Shown piece after piece: positions 17,967-28,830 of a stretch of 64,000 bases of DNA (within the stretch, counting starts at the first letter, position 1; the number at the start of each line of letters is the position of its first letter). The notes below the pieces were generated by a model, which searched no databases, was not told the DNA's origin, and worked only from the letters and a program-made list of their open reading frames with translations. The position numbers were made by a program, and so were the translations under genes. The stretch comes from Latrodectus hesperus. Lineage: Eukaryota > Arthropoda > Arachnida > Araneae > Theridiidae. The stretch covers positions 91,083,199 to 91,147,198 of the forward strand of contig CM075857.1 in assembly GCA_037975125.1 (NCBI GenBank), written 5' to 3'.

Positions 17967-20028
17967 GTTCACTGTAGATATATCTATTCATAGTTCAGGA
18001 GCATTTAAGAATACAAAGGAACTCATTATAGAATATTTTAACTTTCCAATAATAAAACTCCAGATGTGTGATTCAGAATATTCTAAAAATGACTTAGAAT
18101 AGACTTCAATTTTTTAAAGAAAGTACAAGAAGTCGCATTTAAAGCTTTGAATTTTAAGAATCATTTAAAGATAGTAATTTATTTACAGTAAATGAATTTT
18201 TGTGAGACACGAGTTAAAAATTCATAAAATGTTAATAAATGATAATAGCTGTAGCATAACACGAAATACGTAATCTTTTACAAACATAAGGAATACATTT
18301 TTTCAGAAACTATTTCCAAATAAAGCAATAGATTCCATACTGCACAACGAATTTAATAACATTATTATCAATGTATTTGGAACTTGAAAATGTACAAAAA
18401 TCATTAAATTTCATTTCAGAAGCATGAGAAAGATATATCCTCATAGTTGGGCAAAAGCCGGATAAGCATCAATACAAACACGGACTGAAAAGATCAGTGG
18501 CTTAGAGAAATTGATTGCACCATACGAAATCATCCAAGAATCATAGAAAAACTTAGAATATCACATAGTTTGGCCAAGAATGAAAAATAAAAATACACAT
18601 CATAGAACAAAAATCATTTAACAGTTAAAATAAAAACACGAAATTAGGATCTCAAAAGCAAAATGTAACAAATTAAAAAAAAAAAAAAAACATTGTGATG
18701 ACCTATTCCAAACTTATTTAGATCAATATTTTCGAAAACAATGGTTTTTACAATAAAAATACCTTGCGTCTTTAATAGTAAATTTTCCTATTGTCTTATA
18801 AATGAAAAAAAAATACATTCGTAAGAATTTATTTTTGACGCCAACTTTTCCTGTATATATAATGAGAAAATATAATCGAAAAAAAATTATTTTAATTTCT
18901 AATGCAAGAACAGGAGAAAGGACACTTAAAATATTTTAGCTGGATCACAGAATATTACGCAAAATAATCGAAGCAAATAATGCTGAAATAATTCGAAAGA
19001 ATTGAGAAAATGCAAATTATTTACTTTTAGAAAATGGTCTGATGGATAATTACAAAAATAAAAAGTAAAATGTTATGAAAAGTACAACTTTATACCATTT
19101 TTTTTGTAAATATTAAACAATTTCACCAAGAAATTTATAAACAAGTTTGTTTCGAATATTATACTTAAAAAAAGGCATTCATTGGAATTCCCTATTTTTA
19201 TGTTTCAAAAAACAAAGTTTTTCCTTCCTATTTTATGAGCAATATATTCAACTCGATTGAACAAATAATAACACATAATATCTTGCATTAAATTGCCGTT
19301 CCAACCAATTTTCCATTTATAGAAAATAAACACCTACCATAACACCTTTGAATACAAATTAAGGAGATTGAAATAGCAAATTACAACTATTGAATCCGGT
19401 TTGAATGTAGCCAGTAGAGTAAAAAGGAATCCATTGACAATTGTCGGTTATAACAGAAGCTAAAATAATGGGCTTTCTTTGAGAAAAGTATAAACAATAA
19501 TTGGACCGATACTAAGTGTATGTATCGGTCATTAGAAAAAGGTCTGCTATAAAGTATCACTGTAAAAAGAGAAACAAGGCTTATAAAAGGAAATTCAGAA
19601 ATGATGGCTGAAAACTGTTTTAAATTGTCGTATAGAAATAAAGTAAATGGGAAAACGAAATAATCTCAAGTGTAAACGATATTTAACAAACGATTTTAGT
19701 TCTTTAGAAAATAACTTGTAAATTTTATAGAGTAAAACTGATTACAAGTATTAAAATTTATTTCCCAGTGTAAATTTTAAAAAAACAGCAGAGAATATAT
19801 TTTTTTATTATGTGAATCTTTCGTTAAAAATTCAGATTTCATCTAAAATATACTTAATTGTTTAGTATTTATTTTCACTTATAATACTTTAGTTTGCAAA
19901 ATTCTAATCATTTAGATGGGATGCACAAAATTAAACTGAAATTCTTAAAATCACATTAATTATCACTTCATTTTTTATTGGATACTTTTCTACTTGAGAA
20001 AGTTTAATGACAAAATGAGTTTCATTTA
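17967..20028. other. AT-rich stretch without a recognised gene
   Basis: No coding or RNA gene seen. It contains an A run near 18673-18689. Confidence 0.5.
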
Positions 20029-20242
20029 TTGGGTTGTTCGGAAAGTAATTTCGTTTTTCCTACATGGATCAGCTTTTTGCTAGTAAAAACCAACCATTTT
20101 ATGACTGTGGAATCGTGCTACTACCAGAAAGATGGTAAAAGCTATTGGACTAGAATGAACAATGTGCAATGCAATACAATATTTATTTGCTGCAAGTTTT
20201 TTTATTTTCATGAAAAACGAAATGACTTTCCGAACAACCCAA
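20029..20242. mobile_element. Mariner-type MITE
   Basis: A 214-bp unit with inverted repeats of about 31 bp that match at all but one position. They start TTGGGTTGTTCGGAAAGT, the form of end typical of arthropod mariner elements. TA dinucleotides flank it at 20027-20028 and 20243-20244, fitting the mariner target duplication. The interior has no transposase; the 88-codon open frame that crosses it is incidental. A full-length mariner elsewhere in the genome would be needed to move it. The two mariner fossils in this window may be relatives, but their ends are not resolved. Confidence 0.9.
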
Positions 20243-21484
20243 TAAAATACGCATCAAAACTACTGATAACATCTTCAGTGCATACAAATATATAGTAAAC
20301 CAAACGCATGAAATGGGAAAAGAAATAAAAAAGGAAATTAAAACATTTTTCATTCATTAGTTTTAGCAAATTACAACTAATGACGAAAAAGAAGTATATC
20401 CATTAAATTTATTGCAAGCAACAATCGCATTATAATTTAATTGGATCTACAAATCACAAACTTAATTTATTTTACCTATCAATCCCACAACTAAAGCTTA
20501 ATGAGCTTTGTGTTAAATGAGCTTTTAAGTCCGAACTCACCGAAATAAGGATGATTGGTCCAACAAGCCAAATTGCCAAGGACGGATTTTTATTTAAGAT
20601 CTCATAATTGAGGGATTCATTGAAAGGCAAAGAAGTAGTTTTACTGGTTAAGTTACTAAGATGAGAGCTGTTTAAAAAAGAAATGTAATGGAAGTTTTGA
20701 TTTTGATTTTTTTTAGAAATATTGATTTTTTTTCCTTCAGAAACACAGCAGAAATCTTTAGTTAGTAACACACTTAACAACAATGCACATTACATTTAAT
20801 ATTCCATTATTTAATGTGGTCGCATAAAATTGATACAAACATATTGAATTTCTCATATAAAGAGCTCTTTCCATTAAAGTTTAACTTCCAAAAGATTCGA
20901 TGACTATATAAATTCTTTAAAGAATACAAGTCGAAAATATAATAAAACTTTTGATTTAAATTATATATTTTTTATATTTATAGAAAATTTTAGCTTCTTG
21001 CTTACTTTTAGAACGCATTACACCCACACAACATAGCATTATCAATAAAGATATTTGTTAAATAAACTTCAAAACTCTTACCAATCTTACTAATTGAATT
21101 TGTATGTATTACAACGGATTTCCTTCATTTCAAATCAAATGGCAATGGAATCATCCTCACTCTAATCACAATTACTTAATAATTTCTCTACATTTAAGTT
21201 TATGACAAACACGGAAAACATTTCTAATATCTCATTATGTATTTTTTTTTTTGCACGATAATTTTTGGCAACTGATCGTGATTCAAATTTATATATGAAA
21301 TCACGTGCATGAAAAATTTTCCTAAACGAACATTTTGGATCCTCGTTCATCTCTAGAAATTTGTACATAAAGTAATTTGTCTTTTGTTGACAATATTTTA
21401 CTTCAAGCATTTATATTGTTTTTTACTGTTCAGAAAATCTATATGATTAACGTTATATATTAACATTTGTGAGACTTGAACATT
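20243..21484. other. AT-rich stretch without a recognised gene
   Basis: The short minus-strand open frames at 20472-20783 and 21162-21410 are AT-driven and show no family motif. Nothing else is supported. Confidence 0.45.
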
Positions 21485-21492
21485 CATGATTG

Positions 21493-22300
21493 CATACCTG
21501 CCAACCTTGGAGGAAAAAAAAATCAGTAAATTCTACTGATTTTGAAGGAAACAAATCAAGAAACACTACTAGCGACATTTTTGCTTGAAAGAGAATATTT
21601 AAAACGGTAGTATCGCAAAAAGTCAGTTTTACTCTTTAGATTCCCAGAATGATTTATGCTGAACATATTTTGTGTTAATCTCCTTAATGAGGTTGATGAA
21701 TATTTAAATAAAATATTCATCGACCTCATAAAGGAACTATGAAAAGTAAAAGAATATACTGCACGTAAAAAAGTAAAAACAAACGTTTATGTCCCGCTAT
21801 TTATTTAACAGGGCAACTTTTACAACTATATTGCAATTTATAAATATTAAACTGACAAAATTACATAAAAATATAAAATTTAGTGATAAACTAATTGATT
21901 CGTGACAAATACTTCGTATGATGGAAATATTATTTTAACTCAATTACTAAAAACTAGTAATATTCCTCCTAATTGAACTGCTTATGTGAACAGGCCCTGA
22001 ATGTTAATAATATGATTGCCAACTGATTGGAGTTCTTTGCACCCTAGTCACCCTGCCACAGCGGACAGGTGGGGATCGAAACTCAGACATTGAATATATA
22101 TATTAATGTGCCATTTGTTGACTCTATTTAAACTATTAAAACAACTCAATAGACTTTTTTCCGGCAAAATTTCGGCTGCTTTTAAGTTTTTCACTGAAAT
22201 TGTCAAAAATCAGTAGATTTTCATACATTATCGGGAAATCGGTTGAAATGATGAAAATATCAGGATTTTCCCGATAAAATCATTAGAGTTGGCAGCTATG
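21493..22300. mobile_element. Non-autonomous hAT-like DNA transposon, 808 bp
   Basis: The outer 13 bp (catacctgccaac at 21493-21505) match the reverse complement of 22288-22300 (catagctgccaac) at 12 of 13 positions. The flanking 8-mers catgattg (21485-21492) and tctgattg (22301-22308) agree at 6 of 8 positions, ending in a shared tgattg. An 8-bp duplication is the mark of hAT elements. Both ends also carry a ctactgattt motif further in. No transposase can be read inside, so this is a deletion derivative or MITE. The imperfect target duplication points to an old insertion. The superfamily is inferred from duplication length only. Confidence 0.65.
21681..21735. repeat. 23-bp inverted repeat inside the hAT-like element
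   Basis: The arms at 21681-21703 and 21713-21735 pair at 21 of 23 positions around a 9-nt AT loop. The core reads gaggttgatgaatat. Confidence 0.8.
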
Positions 22301-22308
22301 TCTGATTG

Positions 22309-24439
22309 TCAAAATCGGCGATTCCATACTATCATGAATTCTTGGACAATATTGCTTTAAACTTTACAACCAATTTGAGTCTCTAGGATATTATGCATTT
22401 GGTGGTTACCAAACATATAAGTGCATTTAACCGTTTTGAAGACTACCAAAAGCCAAGAGGTTTACATCCTAAGCCCCCCCCCCAAACAAAAAATGTTAAT
22501 ATGACAAAGGCGATTACTTAAATTAAATTTCAATCGTTAGTAAAACAAGTAAACATTTTTTTCCTAGTTTAAAAACACATTTAGTGATTAAAAAAATGAA
22601 AAGGCAATGGGAATTCCCCATCAAATTTCATTAGAAATATCTTCGCTATAGAGAGGATGATATATAAATTAAATGATAATAGCCCCGCAAACCTTTCTCG
22701 GATGAGTCACGAGCATGTCCTGAACTTCAATTATTTGAAAATGAAATTTGTAAATCGTGATTCAACGTAACCTTATTAGCAAAGCATGAGAAAACAAAGA
22801 AGGGTAATCATCCAGTTATATTTTGTCTTGACGAAACGTTAAAAAGCGTCTCGAGATTACGGCTAGGTATCAGAAACAATTTATCAATTACGAATAAGAT
22901 TCTGATAAGAGTCTAGAAAAAAGCATAATTGTATATTATATTTTGTAAAGATATCGTTTCATACAATTTACAATATAGGAAAATTCTTCTATCTTAAAGA
23001 TAATTAATTATGTTATGCCACATAAAATATAGAATAGGTTACGCAAGATTGCAAAATTTCACCTGCTTTATAAATGTGGTTAGGAATTGAAAAAGAAAAA
23101 TCAGTAAAGAAGTTTCATTAAATGGAATTGAACACATCAAAAAAGTCTCTCGCTCTTTCAACACAGTGAAAGTTATTTAAAATATCTGCAAAAAATCTAA
23201 GCCAGAGTTCATAAGTAGAAATTTAATTACAACACATTTTAGGATAAGGAAGGAAATTCAAAAAAAAAAAAGTTTCATAAGTTTTAAAGAAATTCTAGAC
23301 AGGTGTCGAATTTTAAAATCATATTTGACATCTTTCTCTTCAACATTACACACTTGATAAAAATTATAGGAATTTTTAGGAATCTATGAAAAATATAACA
23401 AAATGAAAGATATTTTTGTATACTTATACAGTAATAAATTACTTGGAGGAAAAAAAAGCATTTAAAAATTGATACAATGGTGGAAATAAATACAGGAATT
23501 TTTTTTGCTAAGGAAACACCACGGCGTTCACGTGTTTAAAATTTCAATTTTTAACGGTGCAGTGTTTCTACCGATGCAGTAGCGTTCGCAATATATTATA
23601 TTAATCTGCAAAGTTTAAAAGAAATCTGTACAAATCGGTGATAATATTGACATTTAGATCATGATTCGAAGACAATGAAATTATATCTTCAGAGATATTG
23701 AACAGGAAGAAAATGTGACGACCTGGCGGCATCGTATCATTTAATTTCTAATTTGAAGAAAAAATTATGAAGTCACGCACGCATACATATTTTAATCCGG
23801 TGACTAAAGAATCAGAGACTGCACGTGTCAATTGATTTGCTATGATCACTTTTGTTGGTACAAGTAAAATGTAAATTTCCTTTTTCATCTAATTTATATC
23901 AAAGTCACTTGCAATTTAACTTTTGTATATTCTTGGAAATATAATACAGCATACAAGTATTATGCAAACGGGCTTCTTTTAGAGAATAAATTTAAGTGTG
24001 CGCTCGCAAACATAATTTTATTTTACATTTTCCCACTGTAATCCATTTTTGACTTATGTTTTCATTTTATGCTTTTAAGTCCTTTCTGACAAGTGAGGAG
24101 TTTACACTGGAGTAGCTTTTTTATTTCTGGAAAATAGGATACTTGGAATCTAGTATAAAATATAGGTACTGTGATGTTTACATGAACCTGTCATTTCCAG
24201 GATCGTACAATAACACAAAATACCTTCATTTTGGAAGACACATTAATTTATACAACAGTAATTATTAGCACAAACATAAATTTAGAGGTTTCTTTCTCCA
24301 TTATTCAAAACACATGCATTTTCCATTGCCCGGACTCTGCCACTCTTATTCACACTCCTCTCGCTCGACTCAGACTAACAAGGCTCTCTTCCGTCGACAC
24401 ATCGCAAAATCCCAAGTTCTCGTTTCCGTTAAGTGTTTG
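22309..24439. other. AT-rich stretch without a recognised gene
   Basis: No gene recognised. A C run lies near 22474-22482. The last 130 bp (about 24310-24439) are GC-richer and pyrimidine-biased and may be part of an older repeat into which the SINE inserted. Confidence 0.45.
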
Positions 24440-24451
24440 ATTTTCACAGGT
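24440..24451. repeat. Target site duplication, left copy (SINE)
   Basis: attttcacaggt, identical to 24698-24709. The bases outside differ, so the duplication is exactly 12 bp. Confidence 0.85.
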
Positions 24452-24697
24452 TGTTGTCGTGTGCCAGCTAGGCTGGCTCCACTTTTCCAACTAAACCATA
24501 TTTTGGTGACTTCCTCAGTACACACATGCCATAGGGACCCGTTTATAGGGTGGGCAACCATTCACAACCCATTCATACAAGGAAGGGACAAAGACAGGAT
24601 AGATAGAGAAAGTACATCCATGCCCACACCGGGATTCGAATCCAGGACCTCCTTATCCGCAGTCAGACACGCTGAACACAAGACAAGTTGGGCGGCA
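24452..24697 (-). mobile_element. tRNA-derived SINE with 12-bp target duplication
   Basis: On the minus strand the unit starts with a tRNA-like head holding a B-box (ggattcgaatcc, 24641-24652) and, upstream of it, a weak A-box-like patch in gttcagcgtgtctg (24663-24676). Both are internal RNA polymerase III promoter elements. The tail end at about 24452-24462 has short aca-rich repeats. The 12-mer attttcacaggt flanks it exactly on both sides (24440-24451 and 24698-24709), as expected from LINE-driven insertion. The unit is 246 bp. An open frame of 133 codons that crosses the region (24314-24715 plus) is a by-product of the higher GC. Confidence 0.85.
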
Positions 24698-24709
24698 ATT
24701 TTCACAGGT
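24698..24709. repeat. Target site duplication, right copy (SINE)
   Basis: attttcacaggt, identical to 24440-24451. Confidence 0.85.
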
Positions 24710-25379
24710 ACTTAATCAAATACAATATTAACTTAAAATTAAGCGTATCATAAAAATTGTACTTATCAAAACTTTAACTCTTAATCAAAATATTAGAGTT
24801 ACATCTCTATTCAACAGTTCTAATTTATAGCTTATATTAAATAGTTATATATTTCTATTGTATGGTGAAGCTTTTTTCAAATTTTAATTATTGTGTAGTC
24901 TCTCTCAAAATTTTTTAAAGCATTCTATCATTTTTGAAAAAGAATATAGCAGCATAAAAAGAACAAATTAGGTGGCAGTAATGAAATTTATCGGTAGTTA
25001 ATTTATGTTCTATTATTTACTTCCAGTTAAAATTTAAAATTTTAAGCTACTTCATTGAAAATTGCATCACTTAAATGGGAAATTAGTCCTAATGTGAACT
25101 AAATATATTTTCAATTAGATACTTCATCGAATATGCGCGGACGAAAGGTTTGCTATTTTCTATAGGGAAATTGAAAGTAAACATGAGTTACGATTCATTT
25201 TGCGAAATGTACTCCGTAATCCTTAAAGAATTAGTATTAATCACTTGTGTACTAAATTGAAGAGAAAAAGAAATTAATATTGCACTTAAGTATAGATTTG
25301 TAGTTTAAAAAATAAAAATTCTATTTATGCGCCTAATTTTCGTGGGTCTCAAAAGGTGTACTAGAACGTATAGAAAACA
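24710..25379. other. AT-rich stretch without a recognised gene
   Basis: No coding region, RNA gene or element recognised. Confidence 0.5.
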
Positions 25380-25640
25380 ACAGCCCCCTTCAGATCAATG
25401 CCAAAATTGTGAGAGTATATCCTCTGCTGCTGCCATCTATCGGAGGATTTGAAGAGCAAAAGTCGTACTTTCACCTTCATGGTGCTCTGATTAAACGAAA
25501 GACGCTCCCATTCGACTTAAATTCACTAAGCCAAGGCATAGCGAGCTTGGCTTGTCCAAGTGTCATTAGTAACAACAACAACAGCCACGTTTTCTGTCTT
25601 CAGTTGTCTTATTCTCGAAGTGAAAGTATCTAATTGAAAT
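25380..25640. other. GC-richer block, nature unknown
   Basis: A patch of balanced base composition in AT-rich DNA, open on the plus strand for 74 codons (25409-25633). The translation has no motif I recognise. It contains an (aac)n-like tract near 25571. It may be an exon, a conserved non-coding element or an old repeat. Confidence 0.25.
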
Positions 25641-25847
25641 GAAAATGATTTTCTTTTTATGATATTTCATTATACTTTTTAACCAGACAACAATTTTACA
25701 ATGAAATTTGTGCGGATGAGAAGCTTGATGAAAATCTTTTTTGCGTTTAAATACACTCATGTCCATAATTTAAGAATAATCCAGAAGCACACACGGAAGT
25801 CAAACGCTAAAGAAAAAAATGCCACCTGCAGAAATATCTCACGCATG

Positions 25848-25872
25848 GTAATTTGCATTATATGCAAATTAC
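25848..25872. promoter_or_regulatory. Palindromic pair of octamer (POU-type) motifs
   Basis: gtaatttgcat (25848-25858) and its exact reverse complement atgcaaattac (25862-25872) are separated by 3 nt. Each arm contains ATGCAAAT, the consensus octamer bound by Oct/POU-domain factors, in opposite orientation. Whether it is used as an enhancer site is inference; the sequence shows only the palindrome. Confidence 0.4.
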
Positions 25873-28223
25873 AAGAAAGCACTTGATGACGCCGATTGTA
25901 CACTGCAATGACGTGAACGTAAAACATAAAGAAGATTTGATGGTAAATTTTTGTTAATCATGACGTTTCATTTCGCACTAACGATAGAACTTCCGCAGAA
26001 CCTTTTCCTTTTTAAATTTTGTATTCAGGATCATATATTAATAAATTCGTAGTAAGATCATCTTTCCGGAGCAGAAAATTCCAGTTTCAATTTTTGACAT
26101 TATCGTACAATGGAAGACGATATTCATTTCTGCGTGTGTTCTTTTTGAAGAGGGTGTTTGCGCGAGTTCTTGTAATTATGTATTACTATTTAAGAAAAGT
26201 CTCCCAAACAGTAAAATTTAGTGAAGGTCAGCCTATCTATTAGGCTTTCAAGTGCGTCTACTTTCTTTATTTACTATAATCCAAAGATAACGATCCCGTT
26301 TTTCAACTATAGGAGGTGGCTGTAATGGTTCTGTCTTCTGCATTTATTGAGTTTTCTCTTTCGTAACTTAGCATATGAATATGGCTTAGGAAATTTCCCC
26401 TGTGATTGATATATTTTCCAATAGACTTAAAATGTTTGTCTATCCGCTAGCTGATAGCCCGTTTTTGATCCCAGATAAGAGAGGGTTTCGTACAATCAGA
26501 GATAAAAGCCGTAATTTTACATTATCCATCCATGACTGTTGGAATAAGTACTCAAATTTTTTCGGGTGACTGAAGTCAAATTTTTTTTGGGTGAATATTA
26601 AATTAAAAATAAAAAACTCGCTTTCTAAACATAAATATGGCGCACAGCTTTAAAAAAACTCATAAGAAAACGATATGCAGTTGATACTTAAAAAATTTTA
26701 GGACTCAATTATTAAGCAGCAGCAACGCAATATTATGTATATCGTGTTACTAAACCAACCCTATATTAGAAATAAATTAGAATAAGATCACACTCAATGT
26801 TAATACTGCATCAAGGACCTTAAAGTTGCAGATTTAAAAACTGTGGATAAGTACGCAAATTTATAAGTGATTCAAAAATTTACTAATGGATTCCTTGTTA
26901 TGGTTATTTATCATAATAAAAGATGTTTCTTTTTCACGATATTTTGAATAGTTTCTCAATTTAACATAACAATGAACAGTTTGATTCGATTTAGATAATC
27001 ATTTGGTCTTGAATTAATGTTAATGACAATGGGTACACAAGTGAATAACATTGTATGCGAAACTAAATAGTTGTGAAAAAATTACTCTTGGATATTTTTT
27101 TTAAATGAAAAAAGACAAATAAGAGTCAAATGCCGTAACACTTCATTTTATAAATAACAAGTCGTACGAGAGAAAAAGAGAGCACTTCAACACAAAATTA
27201 AATATACATTTCAAAAATAATAAGAATTTAAATTATGATGATTAAGAATACAATGGGAATATTGATTTAAAAAAAACTCACGATTTTGATCATGCGTTGA
27301 AAAGGGAGGGAGGAATTTGAAAGTAAATTAGTAACTTGTTGAATACTCAGATTATATTTTTTTCTTGGACGCAGTAAAAATGTTACAATCCATGTAATTA
27401 AAATCCCAAGAATTTTACAAATTTTTCATCAGATTTCCCTATTAAATATTAAAAGTTTCTCATTTTGGGAATTTTGACTACTTGTTCATTTTTCAGTAAG
27501 ATGTGATGACTGTCGTTATGATTCTTGCGCAAGAACTGATTCAAATATAAATCACATGTTAAAACGAATTCTGAATCACTACAAACATTTCTGCCCGAAA
27601 CGTCGATTCAGGAACAGTTCAACTGAAAATAAAGGCCAACATTTAGATCTTAAACGCCATAAAAGACAATACGATAATATCTGAAAAGATGGTTCTAATT
27701 TATAGTTCAAAGGATTATGGGCTACTCATCAAAATACTCTTATGTATTTGAGAAGATGCTCGGATTCACGATTCAATTTAATTGTTTTTACGAGCAAAGA
27801 ACAAAGTTTTGTTTATAACAATGAAGACATATTTGCTATTAATGTTTACAAATGCTATTTTGGCTCACATTTTAAGGACAGTAAATAGAGGGTAGTGTTG
27901 CATTGAAAGGATATGGCACACACAATTTAGATAATATCATCTAGATTACATGAAAATAATTATTTAAGAAGCGATGCAACAATAAAATTTTCTTAGCTAA
28001 GAAAATAATAGCTAAAAAATAAAACTTTCTTTGCTTAATGCTTGTACGCATTATATGTATTCTGATAATTTAAAATACAATTTTATCTTCATTATAAAAT
28101 GAAATCAAATCACGTGTGTAACATATTTCTGATGAAACAATTTTAATGGTCGGCAGTATGCATATGTACATGATAACATAAATGCAAAGAAACATGAAAT
28201 TCACGGTAAAGAAGATGCCGTAT
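25873..28223. other. AT-rich stretch without a recognised gene
   Basis: The open frame at 26019-26243 has no family motif. Nothing else is supported. Confidence 0.45.
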
Positions 28224-28830
28224 TTAATGATACAAAAGAACAAGAGCTACAGGAATTGCAGCCAACTGTAAATGCTCGAAGATCCCCTTGCGGTATAACT
28301 CGGGGGTTTTGAATGCAAACAAGTCCGTGAAGACTTGCCGCGAGTATGATTCACTGATGAAGGATTTTCCACGAACATGATTGTGCAGGGAAGGGAAGAG
28401 GTGGTAATCTGATGGTACAAGGTCAGACGAATAAGGAAGATGGCACAAAGTCTCCCAACCACTGTATGGTATTCTTGGCCACCCCCGCGACTTTCGGCCT
28501 CGCGTTTTCAGCCAAGAATAGTACACCCTTGCAGTGCTGGCTCCTTCTGTTGCAATGCCTGTTGCACACGTTCCAATTGTTGCCAGTACAGGTCCGCAGT
28601 GACCATTTGGCTCATTGGTAGTAGCTCATGGTGAACCACTTGACGATTTGTTCACCAGACATCAGCTTCATCACTGAGGGACACATCTCCCGACCTGAAT
28701 TTCTGAAACCAATGGTTGACACATTCGGCGACTTGATGCAGCAGCTGATAAGCCTACTTTGAAGTCATACGGCAGACAACACCCAACGTCTTCACCAACA
28801 ACACCAACGAAGAGACAAACCTTCGACATT
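28224..28830 (-). pseudogene. Mariner transposase fossil, internally deleted
   Basis: Read on the minus strand, shifting between frames, these pieces match the order of a mariner transposase. First comes an N-terminal helix-turn-helix piece with VNHWFQKFRSGDVSLSD (about 28720-28670). Next is a middle piece VHHELLPMSQMVTADLYWQQLERVQQ in split form (about 28650-28560). Then comes KGVLFLAENARPKVA (about 28540-28490). Last is the C-terminal part with LPYSSDLVPSDYHLFPSL (about 28445-28390). The segment that should hold the first catalytic Asp between the first two pieces is missing. The second catalytic position, normally HDNARPH, reads AENARPK, so its Asp is replaced by Glu. Several stops and frameshifts make it non-functional. 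Terminal repeats were not located. Confidence 0.85.

Noticed and set aside
20029..20295. 88-codon plus-strand open frame
   Set aside because: It spans the mariner MITE from end to end; the coding look comes from the inverted repeats.
24630..24697. A true tRNA gene
   Set aside because: The A-box and stem pairing are poor and it is followed by a SINE body flanked by a target duplication.
24314..24715. 133-codon plus-strand open frame
   Set aside because: It runs through the SINE and both target duplications, so it cannot be an old conserved gene.
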